Assembly (NCBI RefSeq): GCF_026212465.1
Contig: NC_080048.1
Location: 20,926,160 to 20,990,159 of the forward strand
Direction: 5' to 3'
DNA: 64,000 bases
Origin: Amaranthus tricolor
Taxonomy: Eukaryota; Streptophyta; Magnoliopsida; Caryophyllales; Amaranthaceae
The notes beneath the pieces were generated by a model that searched no databases, was not told the DNA's origin, and saw only the letters and a program-made list of their open reading frames with translations. The translations under genes and the position numbers were made by a program. Positions 13,901-26,820 of this stretch are shown piece after piece (the first letter of the stretch is position 1; each line of letters opens with the position of its first letter).

Positions 13901-16900
13901 TTTCTAGCATATGACAATGATTTATAATTCTAACCACTTCAAGTCAATAATATATATCAAATAGAGTTGTGTGTCAAGTTTTATGCAAAACGAACTAAGT
14001 TTGAGCTACTTTATGTGCAAAAGTGCCAAAAATGCTTAAAAACCCTTAAAATCGCAACTTAACACGTAATTTCTAACATGACTATGATTTACTATTCCAA
14101 CCACTTCAACACAATAATATATACTAAATAGAGTTGTGGTCAAGTGTCGTGCAAAATAATCTATGTTTAAGCTACTTTATGTGCAAAAGTGCCAAAAACG
14201 GTTTAAAAACCCTTAAAATCGCAACTTAACACGTAATTTTTAGTATATAACTATAATTTACAATTCTTACCACTTAAACACAATAATAAATTCCAAATAG
14301 TGTTGTGTGCCAAGTTTCCTGCAAAACAAACCAAGTTTGAGAGCTACTTTTTGCGCAAAAGTGCCAAAAACACATAAAAACCCTTAAAATCGCAACTCAA
14401 CACGTAATTTCTAGCATGTCTATGATTTACAATTCTAACCACTTCAACACAATAATATATACCAAATAGAGTTGCGGTCAAGTTTCGTGCAAAACAAACT
14501 AAGTTTGAGCTACTTTATGTGCAAAAGTGCCAAAAACGCTTAAAAACCGTTAAAATCGCAACTTAACACGTAATTTCTAGCATATGACTATGATTTACAA
14601 TTCTAACCACTTCAACTCAATAATATATACCAAATAGAGTTGTGTGTCAATTTTCGTGCAAAACAAACTAAGTTTGAGCTACTTTATGTGCAAAAGTGCC
14701 AAAAACGCTTAAAAACCCTTAAAATCGCAACTTAACACGTAATTTCTAGCATGACTATGATTTACTATTGCAAACACTTCAACACAATAATTTATACTAA
14801 ATAGAGTTGTGGTCAAGTGTCGTGCAAAATAAACTAAGTTTGAGCTACTTTATATGCAAAAGTGCCAAAAAAGATTAAAAACTCTTAAAATCGCAACTTA
14901 ACACGTAATTTCTGGCATAAGACTATGATTTACAATTCTAACCACTTCAACACAATAATATATACCAAATAGAGTTGTGTGTCCAGTTTCGTGCAAAAGA
15001 AACCAAGTTTGAACTACGTTATGCGGAAAAGTGCCAAAAACGCTTAAAAACCCTTAAAATCGCAACTTAACACGTAATTTCTAGCATATGACTATGATTT
15101 ACAATTCTAACCACTTCAACTCAATAACATATACCAAATAGAGTTGTGTGTCAATTTTCGTGCAAAACAAACTAAGTTTGAGCTACTTTATGTGCAAAAG
15201 TGCCAAAAACGCTTAAAAACTTTTAAAATCGCAACTAAACACGTAATTTCTAGCATGACTATGATTTATTATTCCAACCACTTCAACACAATAAAATATA
15301 CTAAATAGAGTTGTGGTCAAGTGTCGTGCAAAATAAACTACGTTTGAGCTACTTTATGTGCAAAAGTGCCAAAAACGCTTAAAAACCCTTAACGCAACTT
15401 AACACGTAATTTCTAGCATATGACTATGATTTACAATTCTTACCACTTCAACACAATAATAAATTCGAAATAGTGTTGTGTGCCAAGTTTCCTGCAAAAC
15501 AAACCAAGTTTGAGAGCTACTTTTTGCGCAAAAGAGCCAAAAACACATAAAAACCCTTAAAATCGCAACTGAACACGTAATTTCTAGCATGTCTATGATT
15601 TACAATTCTAACCACTTCAACACAATAATATATACCAAATAGAGTTGTGGTCAATTTTCGTGCAAAATAAACTAAGTTTGAGCTACTTTATGTGCAAAAG
15701 TGCCAAAAACGCTTAAAAACCCTTAAAATAGAAACTTAACACGTAATTTCTAGCATGTCTATGATTTACAATTCTAACCACTTCAACACAATAATATATA
15801 CCAAATAGAGTTGTGTGTCCAGTTTCGTGCAAAACAAACCAAGTTTTAGCTACTTTATGCGCAAAAGTGCCAAAAACGCTTAAAAACCTTTAAAATCGCA
15901 ACTTAACACGTAATTTCTAGCAATTGACTAAGATTTATAATTCTAACCACTTCAAGTCAATAATATATGTCAAATAGAGTTGTGTGTAAAGTTTTATGAA
16001 AAACGAACTAAGTTTGAGCTACTTTATGTGCAAAAGTGCCAAAAACGCTTAAAAACCCTTAAAATCGCAACTTAACACGTAATTTCTAGCATGACTATGA
16101 TTTACTATTCCAACCACTTCAACACAATAATATATACTAGATAGAGTTGTGGTCAAGTGTCGTGCAAAATTAACTAAGTTTGAGCTACTTTATGTGCAAC
16201 AGTGCCAAAAACATTTAAAAACCCTTAAAATCGCAACTTAACACGTTATTTCTTGTATATGACTATGATTTACAATTCTTACCACTTTAACACAATAATA
16301 AATTCGAAATAGTGTTGTGTGCCAAGTTTCCTGCAAAACAAACCAAGTTTGAGAGCTAATTTTTGCGCAAAAGTGCCAAAAACACATAAAAACCCTTAAA
16401 ATCGCAACTGAACACGTAATTTCTAGCATGTCTATGATTTACAATTCTAACCACTTCAACACAATAATATATACCAAATAGAGTTGTGGTCAAGTTTCGT
16501 GCAAAATAAACTAAGTTTAGCTACTTTATGTGCAAAAGTGGCAAAAACGCTTAAAAACCCTTAAAATAGAAACTTAACACGTAATTTCTTACATGTCTAT
16601 GATTTACAATTCTAACCACTTCAACACAATAATATATACCAAAATAGAGTTGTGGTCAAGTTTCGTGCAAACTAAACTAAGTTTGAGCTACTTGATGCGC
16701 AAAAGTGCCAAAAACGATTAAAAACCCTTTAAATCGCAACTTAACACGTAATATCTAGCATATGACCATGATTTACAATTCTAACCACTTCAAAACAATA
16801 ATACATACCAAATAGTGTTGTGTGTCAAGTTTTATACAAAACGAACTAAGTTTGAGCTACTTCATGTGCAAAAGTGCCAAAAACGCTTAAAATCGCAACT

Positions 16901-17255
16901 TAACATGTAATTTCTAGCATGACTATGATTTACTATTCCAACCACTTCAACACAATAATATATACTAAATATAGTTGTGGTCAAGTGTCGTGCAAAATAA
17001 TCTAATTTTAAGCTACTTTATGTGCAAAAGTGCCAAAAACGCTTAAAAACCCTTAAAGTCGCAACTTAACACGTAATTTTTAGCATATAACTATAATTTA
17101 CAATTCTTACCACTTCAACACAATAATAAATTCCTAATAGTGTTGTGTGCCAAGTTTCCTGCAAAACAAACCAAGTTTGAGAGCTACTTTTTGCGCAAAA
17201 GTGCCAAAAAACACATAAAAACCCTTAAAATCGCAATTCAACACATAATTTCTAG
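12400..17255 (+). repeat. 29-monomer duplication, copy 1 (4,853 bp)
   Basis: Every mark here recurs 4,853 bp downstream: CATTTAAACATAATAA (12,428 and 17,281), TTTCTGGCATAAG (14,912 and 19,765), and the 171-bp-type monomers (13,387 and 18,240; 15,399 and 20,252; 16,238 and 21,091). About ten differences were noticed by eye, half of them one-base indels in A or T runs, such as ACGGTTTAAAAACC here against ACGGTTAAAAACC in copy 2. The exact edges are uncertain by about 40 bp because sequence on both sides of the crossover is shared. Confidence 0.9.
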
Positions 17256-20200
17256 CATGTCTATGATTTACAATTCTAACCATTTAAACATAATAATATA
17301 TACCAAATAGAGTTGCGGTCAAGTTTCGTGCAAAACAAACTAAGTTTGAGCTACTTTATGTGCAAAAGTGCCAAAAACGCTTAAAAACCGTTAAAATCGT
17401 AACTTAACACGTAATTTCTAGCATATGACTATGATTTACAATTCTAACCACTTCAACTCAATAATATATACCAAATAGAGTTGTGTGTCAATTTTCGTGC
17501 AAAACAAACTAAGTTTGAGCTACTTTATGTGCAAAAGTGCCAAAAACGCTTAAAAACCCTTAAAATCGCAACTTAACACGTAATTTCTAGCATGACTATG
17601 ATTTACTATTGCAAACACTTCAACACAATAATTTATACTAAATAGAGTTGTGGTCAAGTGTCGTGCAAAATAAACTAACTTTGAGCTACTTTATGTGCAA
17701 AAGTGCCAAAAAAGATTAAAAACTCTTAAAATCGCAACTTAACACGTAATTTCTAGCATAAGACTATGATTTACAATTCTAACCACTTCAACACAATAAT
17801 ATATACCAAATAGAGTTGTGTGTCCAGTTTCGTGCAAAAGAAACCAAGTTTGAACTACGTTATGCGCAAAAGTGCCAAAAACGCTTAAAAACCCTTAAAA
17901 TCGCAACTTAACACGTAATTTCTAGCATATGACTATGATTTACAATTCTAACCACTTCAACTCAATAATATATACCAAATAGAGTTGTGTGTCAATTTTC
18001 GTGCAAAAGAAACTAAGTTTGAGCTACTTTATGTGCAAAAGTGCCAAAAACGCTTAAAAACTTTTAAAATCGCAACTAAACACGTAATTTCTAGCATGAC
18101 TATGATTTACTATTCCAACCACTTCAACACAATAAAATATACTAAATAGAGTTGTGGTCAAGTGTCGTGCAAAATAAACTACGTTTGAGCTACTTTATGT
18201 GCAAAAGTGCCAAAAACGCTTAAAAACCCTTAACGCAACTTAACACGTAATTTCTAGCATATGACTATGATTTACAATTCTTACCACTTCAACACAATAA
18301 TAAATTCGAAATAGTGTTGTGTGCCAAGTTTCCTGCAAAACAAACCAAGTTTGAGAGCTACTTTTTGCGCAAAAGTGCCAAAAACACATAAAAAACCCTT
18401 AAAATCGCAACTGAACACGTAATTTCTAGCATGTCTATGATTTACAATTCTAACCACTTCAACACAATAATATATACCAAGTAGAGTTTTGGTCAAGTTT
18501 CGTGCAAAATAAACTAAGTTTAGCTACGTTATGTGCAAAAGTGCCAAAAACGCTTAAAAACCCTTAAAATAGAAACTTAACACGTAATTTCTAACATATC
18601 TATGATTTACAATTCTAACCACTTCAACACAATAATATATACCAAAATAGAGTTGTGGTCCAGTTTCGTGCAAAACAAACCAAGTTTTAGCTACTTTATG
18701 CGCAAAAGTGCCAAAAATGCTTAAAAACCTTTAAAATCGCAACTTAACACGTAATTTCTAGCATATGACAATGATTTATAATTCTAACCACTTCAAGTCA
18801 ATAATATATATCAAATAGAGTTGTGTGTCAAGTTTTATGCAAAACGAACTAAGTTTGAGCTACTTTATGTGCAAAAGTGCCAAAAATGCTTAAAAACCCT
18901 TAAAATCGCAACTTAACACGTAATTTCTAGCATGACTATGATTTACTATTCCAACCACTTCAACACAATAATATATACTAAATAGAGTTGTGGTCAAGTG
19001 TCGTGCAAAATAATCTATGTTTAAGCTACTTTATGTGCAAAAGTGCCAAAAACGGTTAAAAACCCTTAAAATCGCAACTTAACACGTAATTTTTAGTATA
19101 TAACTATAATTTACAATTCTTACCACTTAAACACAATAATAAATTCCAAATAGTGTTGTGTGCCAAGTTTCCTGCAAAACAAACCAAGTTTGAGAGCTAC
19201 TTTTTGCGCAAAAGTGCCAAAAACACATAAAAACCCTTAAAATCGCAACTCAACACGTAATTTCTAGCATGTCTATGATTTACAATTCTAACCACTTCAA
19301 CACAATAATATATACCAAATAGAGTTGCGGTCAAGTTTCGTGCAAAACAAACTAAGTTTGAGCTACTTTATGTGCAAAAGTGCCAAAAACGCTTAAAAAC
19401 CGTTAAAATCGCAACTTAACACGTAATTTCTAGCATATGACTATGATTTACAATTCTAACCACTTCAACTCAATAATATATACCAAATAGAGTTGTGTGT
19501 CAATTTTCGTGCAAAACAAACTAAGTTTGAGCTACTTTATGTGCAAAAGTGCCAAAAACGCTTAAAAACCCTTAAAATCGCAACTTAACACGTAATTTCT
19601 AGCATGACTATGATTTACTATTGCAAACACTTCAACACAATAATTTATACTAAATAGAGTTGTGGTCAAGTGTCGTGCAAAATAAACTAAGTTTGAGCTA
19701 CTTTATATGCAAAAGTGCCAAAAAAGATTAAAAACTCTTAAAATCGCAACTTAACACGTAATTTCTGGCATAAGACTATGATTTACAATTCTAACCACTT
19801 CAACACAATAATATATACCAAATAGAGTTGTGTGTCCAGTTTCGTGCAAAAGAAACAAAGTTTGAACTACGTTATGCGGAAAAGTGCCAAAAACGCTTAA
19901 AAACCCTTAAAATCGCAACTTAACACGTAATTTCTAGCATATGACTATGATTTACAATTCTAACCACTTCAACTCAATAACATATACCAAATAGAGTTGT
20001 GTGTCAATTTTCGTGCAAAACAAACTAAGTTTGAGCTACTTTATGTGCAAAAGTGCCAAAAACGCTTAAAAACTTTTAAAATCGCAACTAAACACGTAAT
20101 TTCTAGCATGACTATGATTTATTATTCCAACCACTTCAACACAATAAAATATACTAAATAGAGTTGTGGTCAAGTGTCGTGCAAAATAAACTACGTTTGA

Positions 20201-22110
20201 GCTACTTTATGTGCAAAAGTGCCAAAAACGCTTAAAAACCCTTAACGCAACTTAACACGTAATTTCTAGCATATGACTATGATTTACAATTCTTACCACT
20301 TCAACACAATAATAAATTCGAAATAGTGTTGTGTGCCAAGTTTCCTGCAAAACAAACCAAGTTTGAGAGCTACTTTTTGCGCAAAAGAGCCAAAAACACA
20401 TAAAAACCCTTAAAATCGCAACTGAACACGTAATTTCTAGCATGTCTATGATTTACAATTCTAACCACTTCAACACAATAATATATACCAAATAGAGTTG
20501 TGGTCAATTTTCGTGCAAAATAAACTAAGTTTGAGCTACTTTATGTGCAAAAGTGCCAAAAACGCTTAAAAACCCTTAAAATAGAAACTTAACACGTAAT
20601 TTCTAGCATGTCTATGATTTACAATTCTAACCACTTCAACACAATAATATATACCAAATAGAGTTGTGTGTCCAGTTTCGTGCAAAACAAACCAAGTTTT
20701 AGCTACTTTATGCGCAAAAGTGCCAAAAACGCTTAAAAACCTTTAAAATCGCAACTTAACACGTAATTTCTAGCAATTGACTAAGATTTATAATTCTAAC
20801 CACTTCAAGTCAATAATATATGTCAAATAGAGTTGTGTGTAAAGTTTTATGAAAAACGAACTAAGTTTGAGCTACTTTATGTGCAAAAGTGCCAAAAACG
20901 CTTAAAAACCCTTAAAATCGCAACTTAACACGTAATTTCTAGCATGACTATGATTTACTATTCCAACCACTTCAACACAATAATATATACTAGATAGAGT
21001 TGTGGTCAAGTGTCGTGCAAAATTAACTAAGTTTGAGCTACTTTATGTGCAACAGTGCCAAAAACATTTAAAAACCCTTAAAATCGCAACTTAACACGTT
21101 ATTTCTTGTATATGACTATGATTTACAATTCTTACCACTTTAACACAATAATAAATTCGAAATAGTGTTGTGTGCCAAGTTTCCTGCAAAACAAACCAAG
21201 TTTGAGAGCTAATTTTTGCGCAAAAGTGCCAAAAACACATAAAAACCCTTAAAATCGCAACTGAACACGTAATTTCTAGCATGTCTATGATTTACAATTC
21301 TAACCACTTCAACACAATAATATATACCAAATAGAGTTGTGGTCAAGTTTCGTGCAAAATAAACTAAGTTTAGCTACTTTATGTGCAAAAGTGGCAAAAA
21401 CGCTTAAAAACCCTTAAAATAGAAACTTAACACGTAATTTCTTACATGTCTATGATTTACAATTCTAACCACTTCAACACAATAATATATACCAAAATAG
21501 AGTTGTGGTCAAGTTTCGTGCAAACTAAACTAAGTTTGAGCTACTTGATGCGCAAAAGTGCCAAAAACGATTAAAAACCCTTTAAATCGCAACTTAACAC
21601 GTAATATCTAGCATATGACCATGATTTACAATTCTAACCACTTCAAAACAATAATACATACCAAATAGTGTTGTGTGTCAAGTTTTATACAAAACGAACT
21701 AAGTTTGAGCTACTTCATGTGCAAAACTGCCAAAAACGCTTAAAATCGCAACTTAACATGTAATTTCTAGCATGACTATGATTTACTATTCCAACCACTT
21801 CAACACAATAATATATACTAAATAGAGTTGTGGTCAAGTGTCGTGCAAAATAATCTAATTTTAAGCTACTTTATGTGCAAAAGTGCCAAAAACGCTTAAA
21901 AACCCTTAAAGTCGCAACTTAACACGTAATTTTTAGCATATAACTATAATTTACAATTCTTACCACTTCAACACAATAATAAATTCCTAATAGTGTTGTG
22001 TGCCAAGTTTCCTGCAAAACAAACCAAGTTTGAGAGCTACTTTTTGCGCAAAAGTGCCAAAAACACATAAAAACCCTTAAAATCGCAATTCAACACATAA
22101 TTTCTAGCAT
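17256..22110 (+). repeat. 29-monomer duplication, copy 2 (4,853 bp)
   Basis: This is the sister of 12,400-17,255. The match stops near 22,130: after AGCATGTCTATG this copy continues as CACTTCAACACAATAA, while copy 1 at 17,281 switched to CATTTAAACATAATAA, the start of copy 2. The crossover therefore lies between about 17,243 and 17,280. Private changes include an extra A near 18,390 (frameshift of the spurious minus-strand frame), GAGTTTTGG near 18,486, AAACAAAG near 19,856, and AAACTGCC near 21,726. Confidence 0.9.
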
Positions 22111-22608
22111 GTCTATGATTTACAATTCTAACCACTTCAACACAATAATATATACCAAATAAAGTTATGGTCAAGTTTCGTGCAAAATAAACTAAGTTTG
22201 AGCTACTTTATGTGCAAAAGTGCCAAAAACGCTTAGAAACCCTTAAAATAGAAACATAACACGTAATTTCTAGCATGTCTATGATTTACAATTCTAACCA
22301 CTTCAACACAATAAAATATACCAAATTGAGTTGTGTGTCCAGTTTCGTGCAAAACAAACGAAGTTTTAGCTACTTTATGCGCAAAAGTGCCAAAAATGCT
22401 TAAAAACCTTTAAAATCGCAACTTAACACGTAATTTCTAGCATATGACAATGATTTATAATTCTAACCACTTCAAGTCAATAATATATATCAAATAGAGT
22501 TGTGTGTCAAGTTTTATGCAAAACGAACTAAGTTTGAGCTACTTTATGTGCAAAAGTGCCAAAAACGCTTAAAAACCCTTAAAATCGCAACTTAACACGT
22601 AATTTCTA

Positions 22609-22773
22609 GCATGACTATGATTTACTATTCCAACCACTTCAACACAATAATATATACTAAATAGAGTTGTGGTCAAGTGTCGTGCAAAATAAACTAAGTT
22701 TGAGCTACTTTATGTGCAAAAGTGCCAAAAACGCCTAAAAACCCTTAAAATCGCAACTTAACACGTAATTTTT
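22609..22773 (+). repeat. Monomer type T1 (165 bp), reference copy
   Basis: This monomer starts AGCATGACTATG, lacking the AT pair that makes CATATG in T2 and T5. It then reads TACTATTCCAACC, ATACTAAATAGAG, TTGTGGTCAAGTGTCGTGC and AAAATAAACTAAG. The GTGGTC in place of GTGTGTC shortens it. In this copy the tail has AACGCCTAAAAACC. Boundaries are set arbitrarily at AGCAT. It is the first unit of the cleanest five-monomer HOR. Confidence 0.85.
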
Positions 22774-22944
22774 AGCATATGACTATGATTTACAATTCTT
22801 ACCACTTCAACACAATAATAAATTCCAAATAGTGTTGTGTGCCAAGTTTCCTGCAAAATAAACCAAGTTTGAGAGCTACTTTTTGCGCAAAAGTACCTAA
22901 AACACATAAAAACCCTTAAAATCGCAACTGAACACTTAATTTCT
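22774..22944 (+). repeat. Monomer type T2 (171 bp), reference copy
   Basis: Marks are AGCATATGACTATG, ACAATTCTTACC, AATAAATTCCAAATAGTG, GTGTGCCAAGTTTCC, GAGAGCTACTTTTTGCGC and AACACATAAAAACC. It is the most diverged of the five types. At 171 bp it is a multiple of three with no stop in one minus-strand frame, so each T2 produces a spurious frame of about 63 codons with the translated start MLEITC. T2 positions can be followed through family A by these shadow frames. Confidence 0.87.
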
Positions 22945-23109
22945 AGCATGTCTATGATTTACAATTCTAACGACTTCAACACAATAATATATACCAAATA
23001 GAGTTGTGGTCAAGTTTCGTGCAAAATAAACTAAGTTTGAGCTACTTTAGGTGCAAAAGTGCCAAAAACGCTTAAAAACCCTTAAAATAGAAATTAACAC
23101 GTAATTTCT
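22945..23109 (+). repeat. Monomer type T3 (165 bp), reference copy
   Basis: Marks are AGCATGTCTATG, GTTGTGGTCAAGTTTCG, AAAATAAACTAAG and the tail TTAAAATAGAAA in place of TTAAAATCGCAAC. The TAGAAA tail is a convenient tag for T3 in family A. In this copy the tail has lost two bases relative to the usual AGAAACTTAACACG. Confidence 0.85.
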
Positions 23110-23276
23110 AGCATGTCTATGATTTATAATTCTAACCACTTCAACACAATAATATATACCAAATAGAGTCGTGTGTCCAGTTTCGTGCAAAACAAACCAA
23201 GTTTTAGCTACTTTTTGCGCAAAAGTGCCAAAAACGCTTAAAAACCTTTAAAATCGCAACTTAACACGTAATTTCT
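23110..23276 (+). repeat. Monomer type T4 (167 bp), reference copy
   Basis: It shares AGCATGTCTATG with T3 but then has GTGTCCAGTTTCGTGC, AAACAAACCAAG, TTTTAGCTAC and AAACCTTTAAAATCGC. In this HOR copy the first part reads TAGAGTCGTGTGTCC, and the CTACTTTTTGCGC segment lacks the A seen in CTACTTTATGCGC of other T4 monomers. Confidence 0.85.
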
Positions 23277-23445
23277 AGCATATGACTATGATTTATAATT
23301 CTAACCATTTCTAGTCAATAATATATATCAAATAGAGTTGTGTGTCAAGTTTTATGCAAAACGAACTAAGTTTGAGCTACTTTATGTGCAAAAGTGCCAA
23401 AAACGCTTAAAAACCCTTAAAATCGCAACTTAACACGTAATTTCT
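23277..23445 (+). repeat. Monomer type T5 (169 bp), reference copy
   Basis: Marks are AGCATATGAC, GATTTATAATTCTAACC, AGTCAATAATATATATC, GTCAAGTTTTATGC and AAAACGAACTAAG. In the 22.4-24.3 kb HOR it carries ATTTCTAGTCAATAA where most other T5 monomers carry ACTTCAAGTCAATAA. T5 completes the five-monomer cycle; the next monomer is T1 again. Confidence 0.85.
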
Positions 23446-24283
23446 AGCATGACTATGATTTACTATTCCAACCACTTCAACACAATAATATATACTAAAT
23501 AGAGTTGTGGTCAAGTGTCGTGCAAAATAAACTAAGTTTGAGCTACTTTATGTGCAAAAGTGCCAAAAACGCTTAAAAACCCTTAAAATCGCAACTTAAC
23601 ACGTAATTTTTAGCATATGACTATGATTTACAATTCTTACCACTTCAACACAATAATAAATTCCAAATAGTGTTGTGTGCCAAGTTTCCTGCAAAATAAA
23701 CCAAGTTTGAGAGCTACTTTTTGCGCAAAAGTGCCAAAAACACATAAAAACCCTTAAAATCGCAACTGAACACGTAATTTCTAGCATGTCTATGATTTAC
23801 AATTCTAACCACTTCAACGCAATAATATATACCAAATAGAGTTGTGGTCAAGTTTCGTGCAAAATAAACTAAGTTTGAGCTACTTTATGTGCAAAAGTGC
23901 CAAAAACGCTTAAAAACCCTTAAAATAGAAATTAACACGTAATTTCTAGCATGTCTATGATTTACAATTCTAACCACTTCAACACAATAATATATACCAA
24001 ATAGAGTCGTGTGTCCAGTTTCGTGCAAAACAAACCAAGTTTTAGCTACTTTTTGCGCAAAAGTGCCAAAAACGCTTAAAAACCTTTAAAATCGCAACTT
24101 AACACGTAATTTCTAGCATATGACTATGATTTATAATTCTAACCATTTCTAGTCAATAATATATATCAAATAGAGTTGTGTGTCAAGTTTTATGCAAAAC
24201 GAACTAAGTTTGAGTTACTTTATGTGCAAAAGTGCCAAAAGCGCTTAAAAACCCTTAAAATCGCAACTCAACACGTAATTTCT
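23446..24283 (+). repeat. 5-monomer HOR T1-T2-T3-T4-T5, copy 2 (838 bp)
   Basis: This is the second tandem copy, 837-838 bp offset. A further T1 starts at 24,284, followed by a T2-like monomer that lacks several bases (CTACTTTTTTCGCAAAGTGCC near 24,550 in place of TTTTTGCGCAAAAGTGCC). After that the five-monomer order dissolves into family B. The shortened T2-like monomer recurs near 30,670-30,800 inside family B. Confidence 0.87.
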
Positions 24284-26820
24284 AACATGACTATGATTTA
24301 CTATTCCAACCACTTCAACACAATAATATATACTTAATAGAGTTGTGGTCAAGTGTCGTGCAAAATAAACTAAGTTTGAGCTACTTTATGTGCAAAAGTG
24401 CCAAAAACGCTTAAAAACCCTTAAAATCGCAACTTAACACGTAATTTCTAGCATATGACTATGATTTACAATTCTTACCACTTCAACACAATAATAAATT
24501 CCAAATAGTTTTGTGTGCCAAGTTTCCTGCAAAAGAAACCAAGTTTGAGAGCTACTTTTTTCGCAAAGTGCCTAAAACACTAAAAAACCCTTAAAATCGG
24601 AACTTAACACGTAATTTCTAGCATATGACTATGATTTTCGATTCTAACCACTTCATCACAATAATATATACCAAACAGTGTTGTGTGTCACGTTTCGTGC
24701 AAAACAAACCAAGTTTGAGCTACTTTATGCGCAAAAGTGCCAAAAATGCTTAAAAACCCTTAAAATCGCAACTTAATACGTAATTTCTAGCATATGACTA
24801 TGATTTACAATTCTAACCACTTCAACACAATAATATATGCCAAATAGAGTTGTGTGTCCAGTTTCGTGAAACCAAGTTTGAGCTACTTTATGCGCAAAAG
24901 TGCCAAAAACGATTAAAAACCCTTAAAATCGCAACTTAACTCGTAATTTCTAGCATATGACTATGATTTACAATTCTAACCACTTCAACACAATAATATA
25001 TAGCAAACAGTGTTGTGTGTCAAGTTTCGTGCAAAACAAACAACGTTTGAGCTACTTTTTGCGCAAAAGTGCCAAAAATGCTTAAAAACCCTTAAAATCG
25101 CAACTTAACACGTAATTTCTAGCATATGTGATATGACTATGATTTACAATTTTAACCACTTCAACACAATAATATATACAAAATAGCGTTTTGTGTCATG
25201 TTTTGTGCAAAACAAACCAAGTTTGAGCTAATTTATGCGCAAAAGTGCCAAAAACGCTTAAAACCCTTAAAATAGAAACTTAACACGTAAATTATAGCAT
25301 ATGACTATGATTTACAATTCTAACCACTTCAACATAATAATATATACCAAATAGAGTTGTGTGTCAAGTTTCGTGCCAAACAAACCAAGTTTGAGCTACT
25401 TTATGCTCAAAAGTGCCAAAAACGATTAAAAACCCTTAAAATAGCAACTTAACACGTAATTTCTAGCATATGACTATGATTTACAATTCTAACCACTTCA
25501 ACACCATAATATATACCAAACAGTGTATTGTGTCAAGTTTCGTGCAAAACAAACCAAGTTTGAGCTACTTTATGCGCAAAAGTGCCAAAAACGCTTAAAA
25601 ACCATTAAAATCAAAACTTAACACGTAATTTCTAGCATACGACTATTATTTACAATTTTTACAACTTCAAAAAAATTATAAATTCCAAATAGTGTTGTGT
25701 GCCAAGTTTCCTGCAAAACAAACCAAGTTTGAGAGCTACTTTTTACGCAAAAGTGCCAAGAACACTTAAAAACCCTTAAAATCGCAACATAACACGTAAT
25801 TTCTAGCATATAACTAGGATTTACAATTATTAAAACTTCAACACAATAATAATTTCAAAATTGTGTTGTGTGCCAAGTTTCGTGAAAAACACACCAAGTT
25901 TGAGCTACTTTATGCGCAAAAGTGCCAAAAACGCTTAAAAACCCTTAAAATCGCAACTTAACACGTAATTTCTAGCATATGACTATGATTTAAAATTCGA
26001 ATCACTTCAACGCCGTAATATATTCCAAACAGTGTAGTTTGTCAAGTTTCGTGCAAAACAAACCAAGTTTGAGCTACTTTATGCGCAAAAGTGCCAAAAA
26101 CGCTTAAAAACCCTTAAAATCGCAACGTAACACGTAATTTCTAGCATATGAGTATGATTTAAAATTTTTACCACTTCAACACAATAATAAATTCATAATA
26201 GTGTTGTTTGCCAAGTTTCCTGCAAAACAAACCAAGTTTGAGAGCTACTTTTTGCGCAAAAATGCCAAAAACACTTAAAACCCTTAAAATCGCAACATAA
26301 CACGTAATTTATAGCATATGACTAGGATTTACAATTATTAAAACTTCAACACAATAATAAATTCCAAAAAGTGTTGTGTGCCAAGTTTCGTGCAAAATAC
26401 ACCAAGTTTGAGCTACTTTATGTGCAAAAGTGCAAAAAACGCTTAAAAACCGTTAAAATCGCAACTTAACACGTAATTTCTAGCATATGACTATGATTTA
26501 AAAATCTAACCACTTCCACACAATAATATATACCAAATAGAGTTTTATGTCAAGTTTTGTGCAAAACAAACCAAGTTTGACCAAATTTATGCACAAAAGT
26601 TCCAAAAAAGCTTAAAAACCCTTAAAATTGAAACTTAACAAGTAATTTATAGCATATGACTATGATTTAAAATTCAAACCACTTCAACATAATAATATAT
26701 ACCAAATAGAGTTGTGTGTCAAGTTTCGTGCAAAACAAACCAAGTTTGAGCTACTTTATGCGCAAAAGTGCCAAAAATACTTAAAAACCCTTAAAATCGC
26801 AACTTAACACGTAATTTCTA

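Larger units (their letters stand above)
22609..23445 (+). repeat. 5-monomer HOR T1-T2-T3-T4-T5, copy 1 (837 bp)
   Basis: Five distinct monomers of 165, 171, 165, 167 and 169 bp add to 837 bp, and the same order repeats immediately. The same T1-T2-T3-T4-T5 order can be read in pieces elsewhere in family A, for example around 4,690-5,530 and 15,240-16,240. T2 monomers there also lie 838-839 bp apart (4,842 to 5,680; 15,399 to 16,238; 20,252 to 21,091). I take this as the ancestral HOR of family A. Confidence 0.88.
1..24590 (+). repeat. Satellite family A block (T1-T5 derived)
   Basis: This block is built mainly from five recognisable monomer types and their recombinants: a TACTATTCCAACC type with AAGTGTCGTGC; a 171-bp type with AAATTCGAAATAGTG, GCCAAGTTTCC and GAGAGCTAC; a GCATGTCTATG type with TTAAAATAGAAAC; a GTGTGTCCAG type with AAGTTTTAGC; and a CAAGTCAATAATATATATC type. 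Additional derivatives include TACTATTGCAA with AAAAAAGATTAAAAAC, and ACTACGTTATGCG. The T1-T5 order is cleanest at 22,609-24,283; elsewhere it is scrambled by insertion, deletion and duplication of whole monomers. The right border is gradual, near 24,590, where TTCGATTC and CAAACAGTG variants of family B first appear. Confidence 0.85.
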
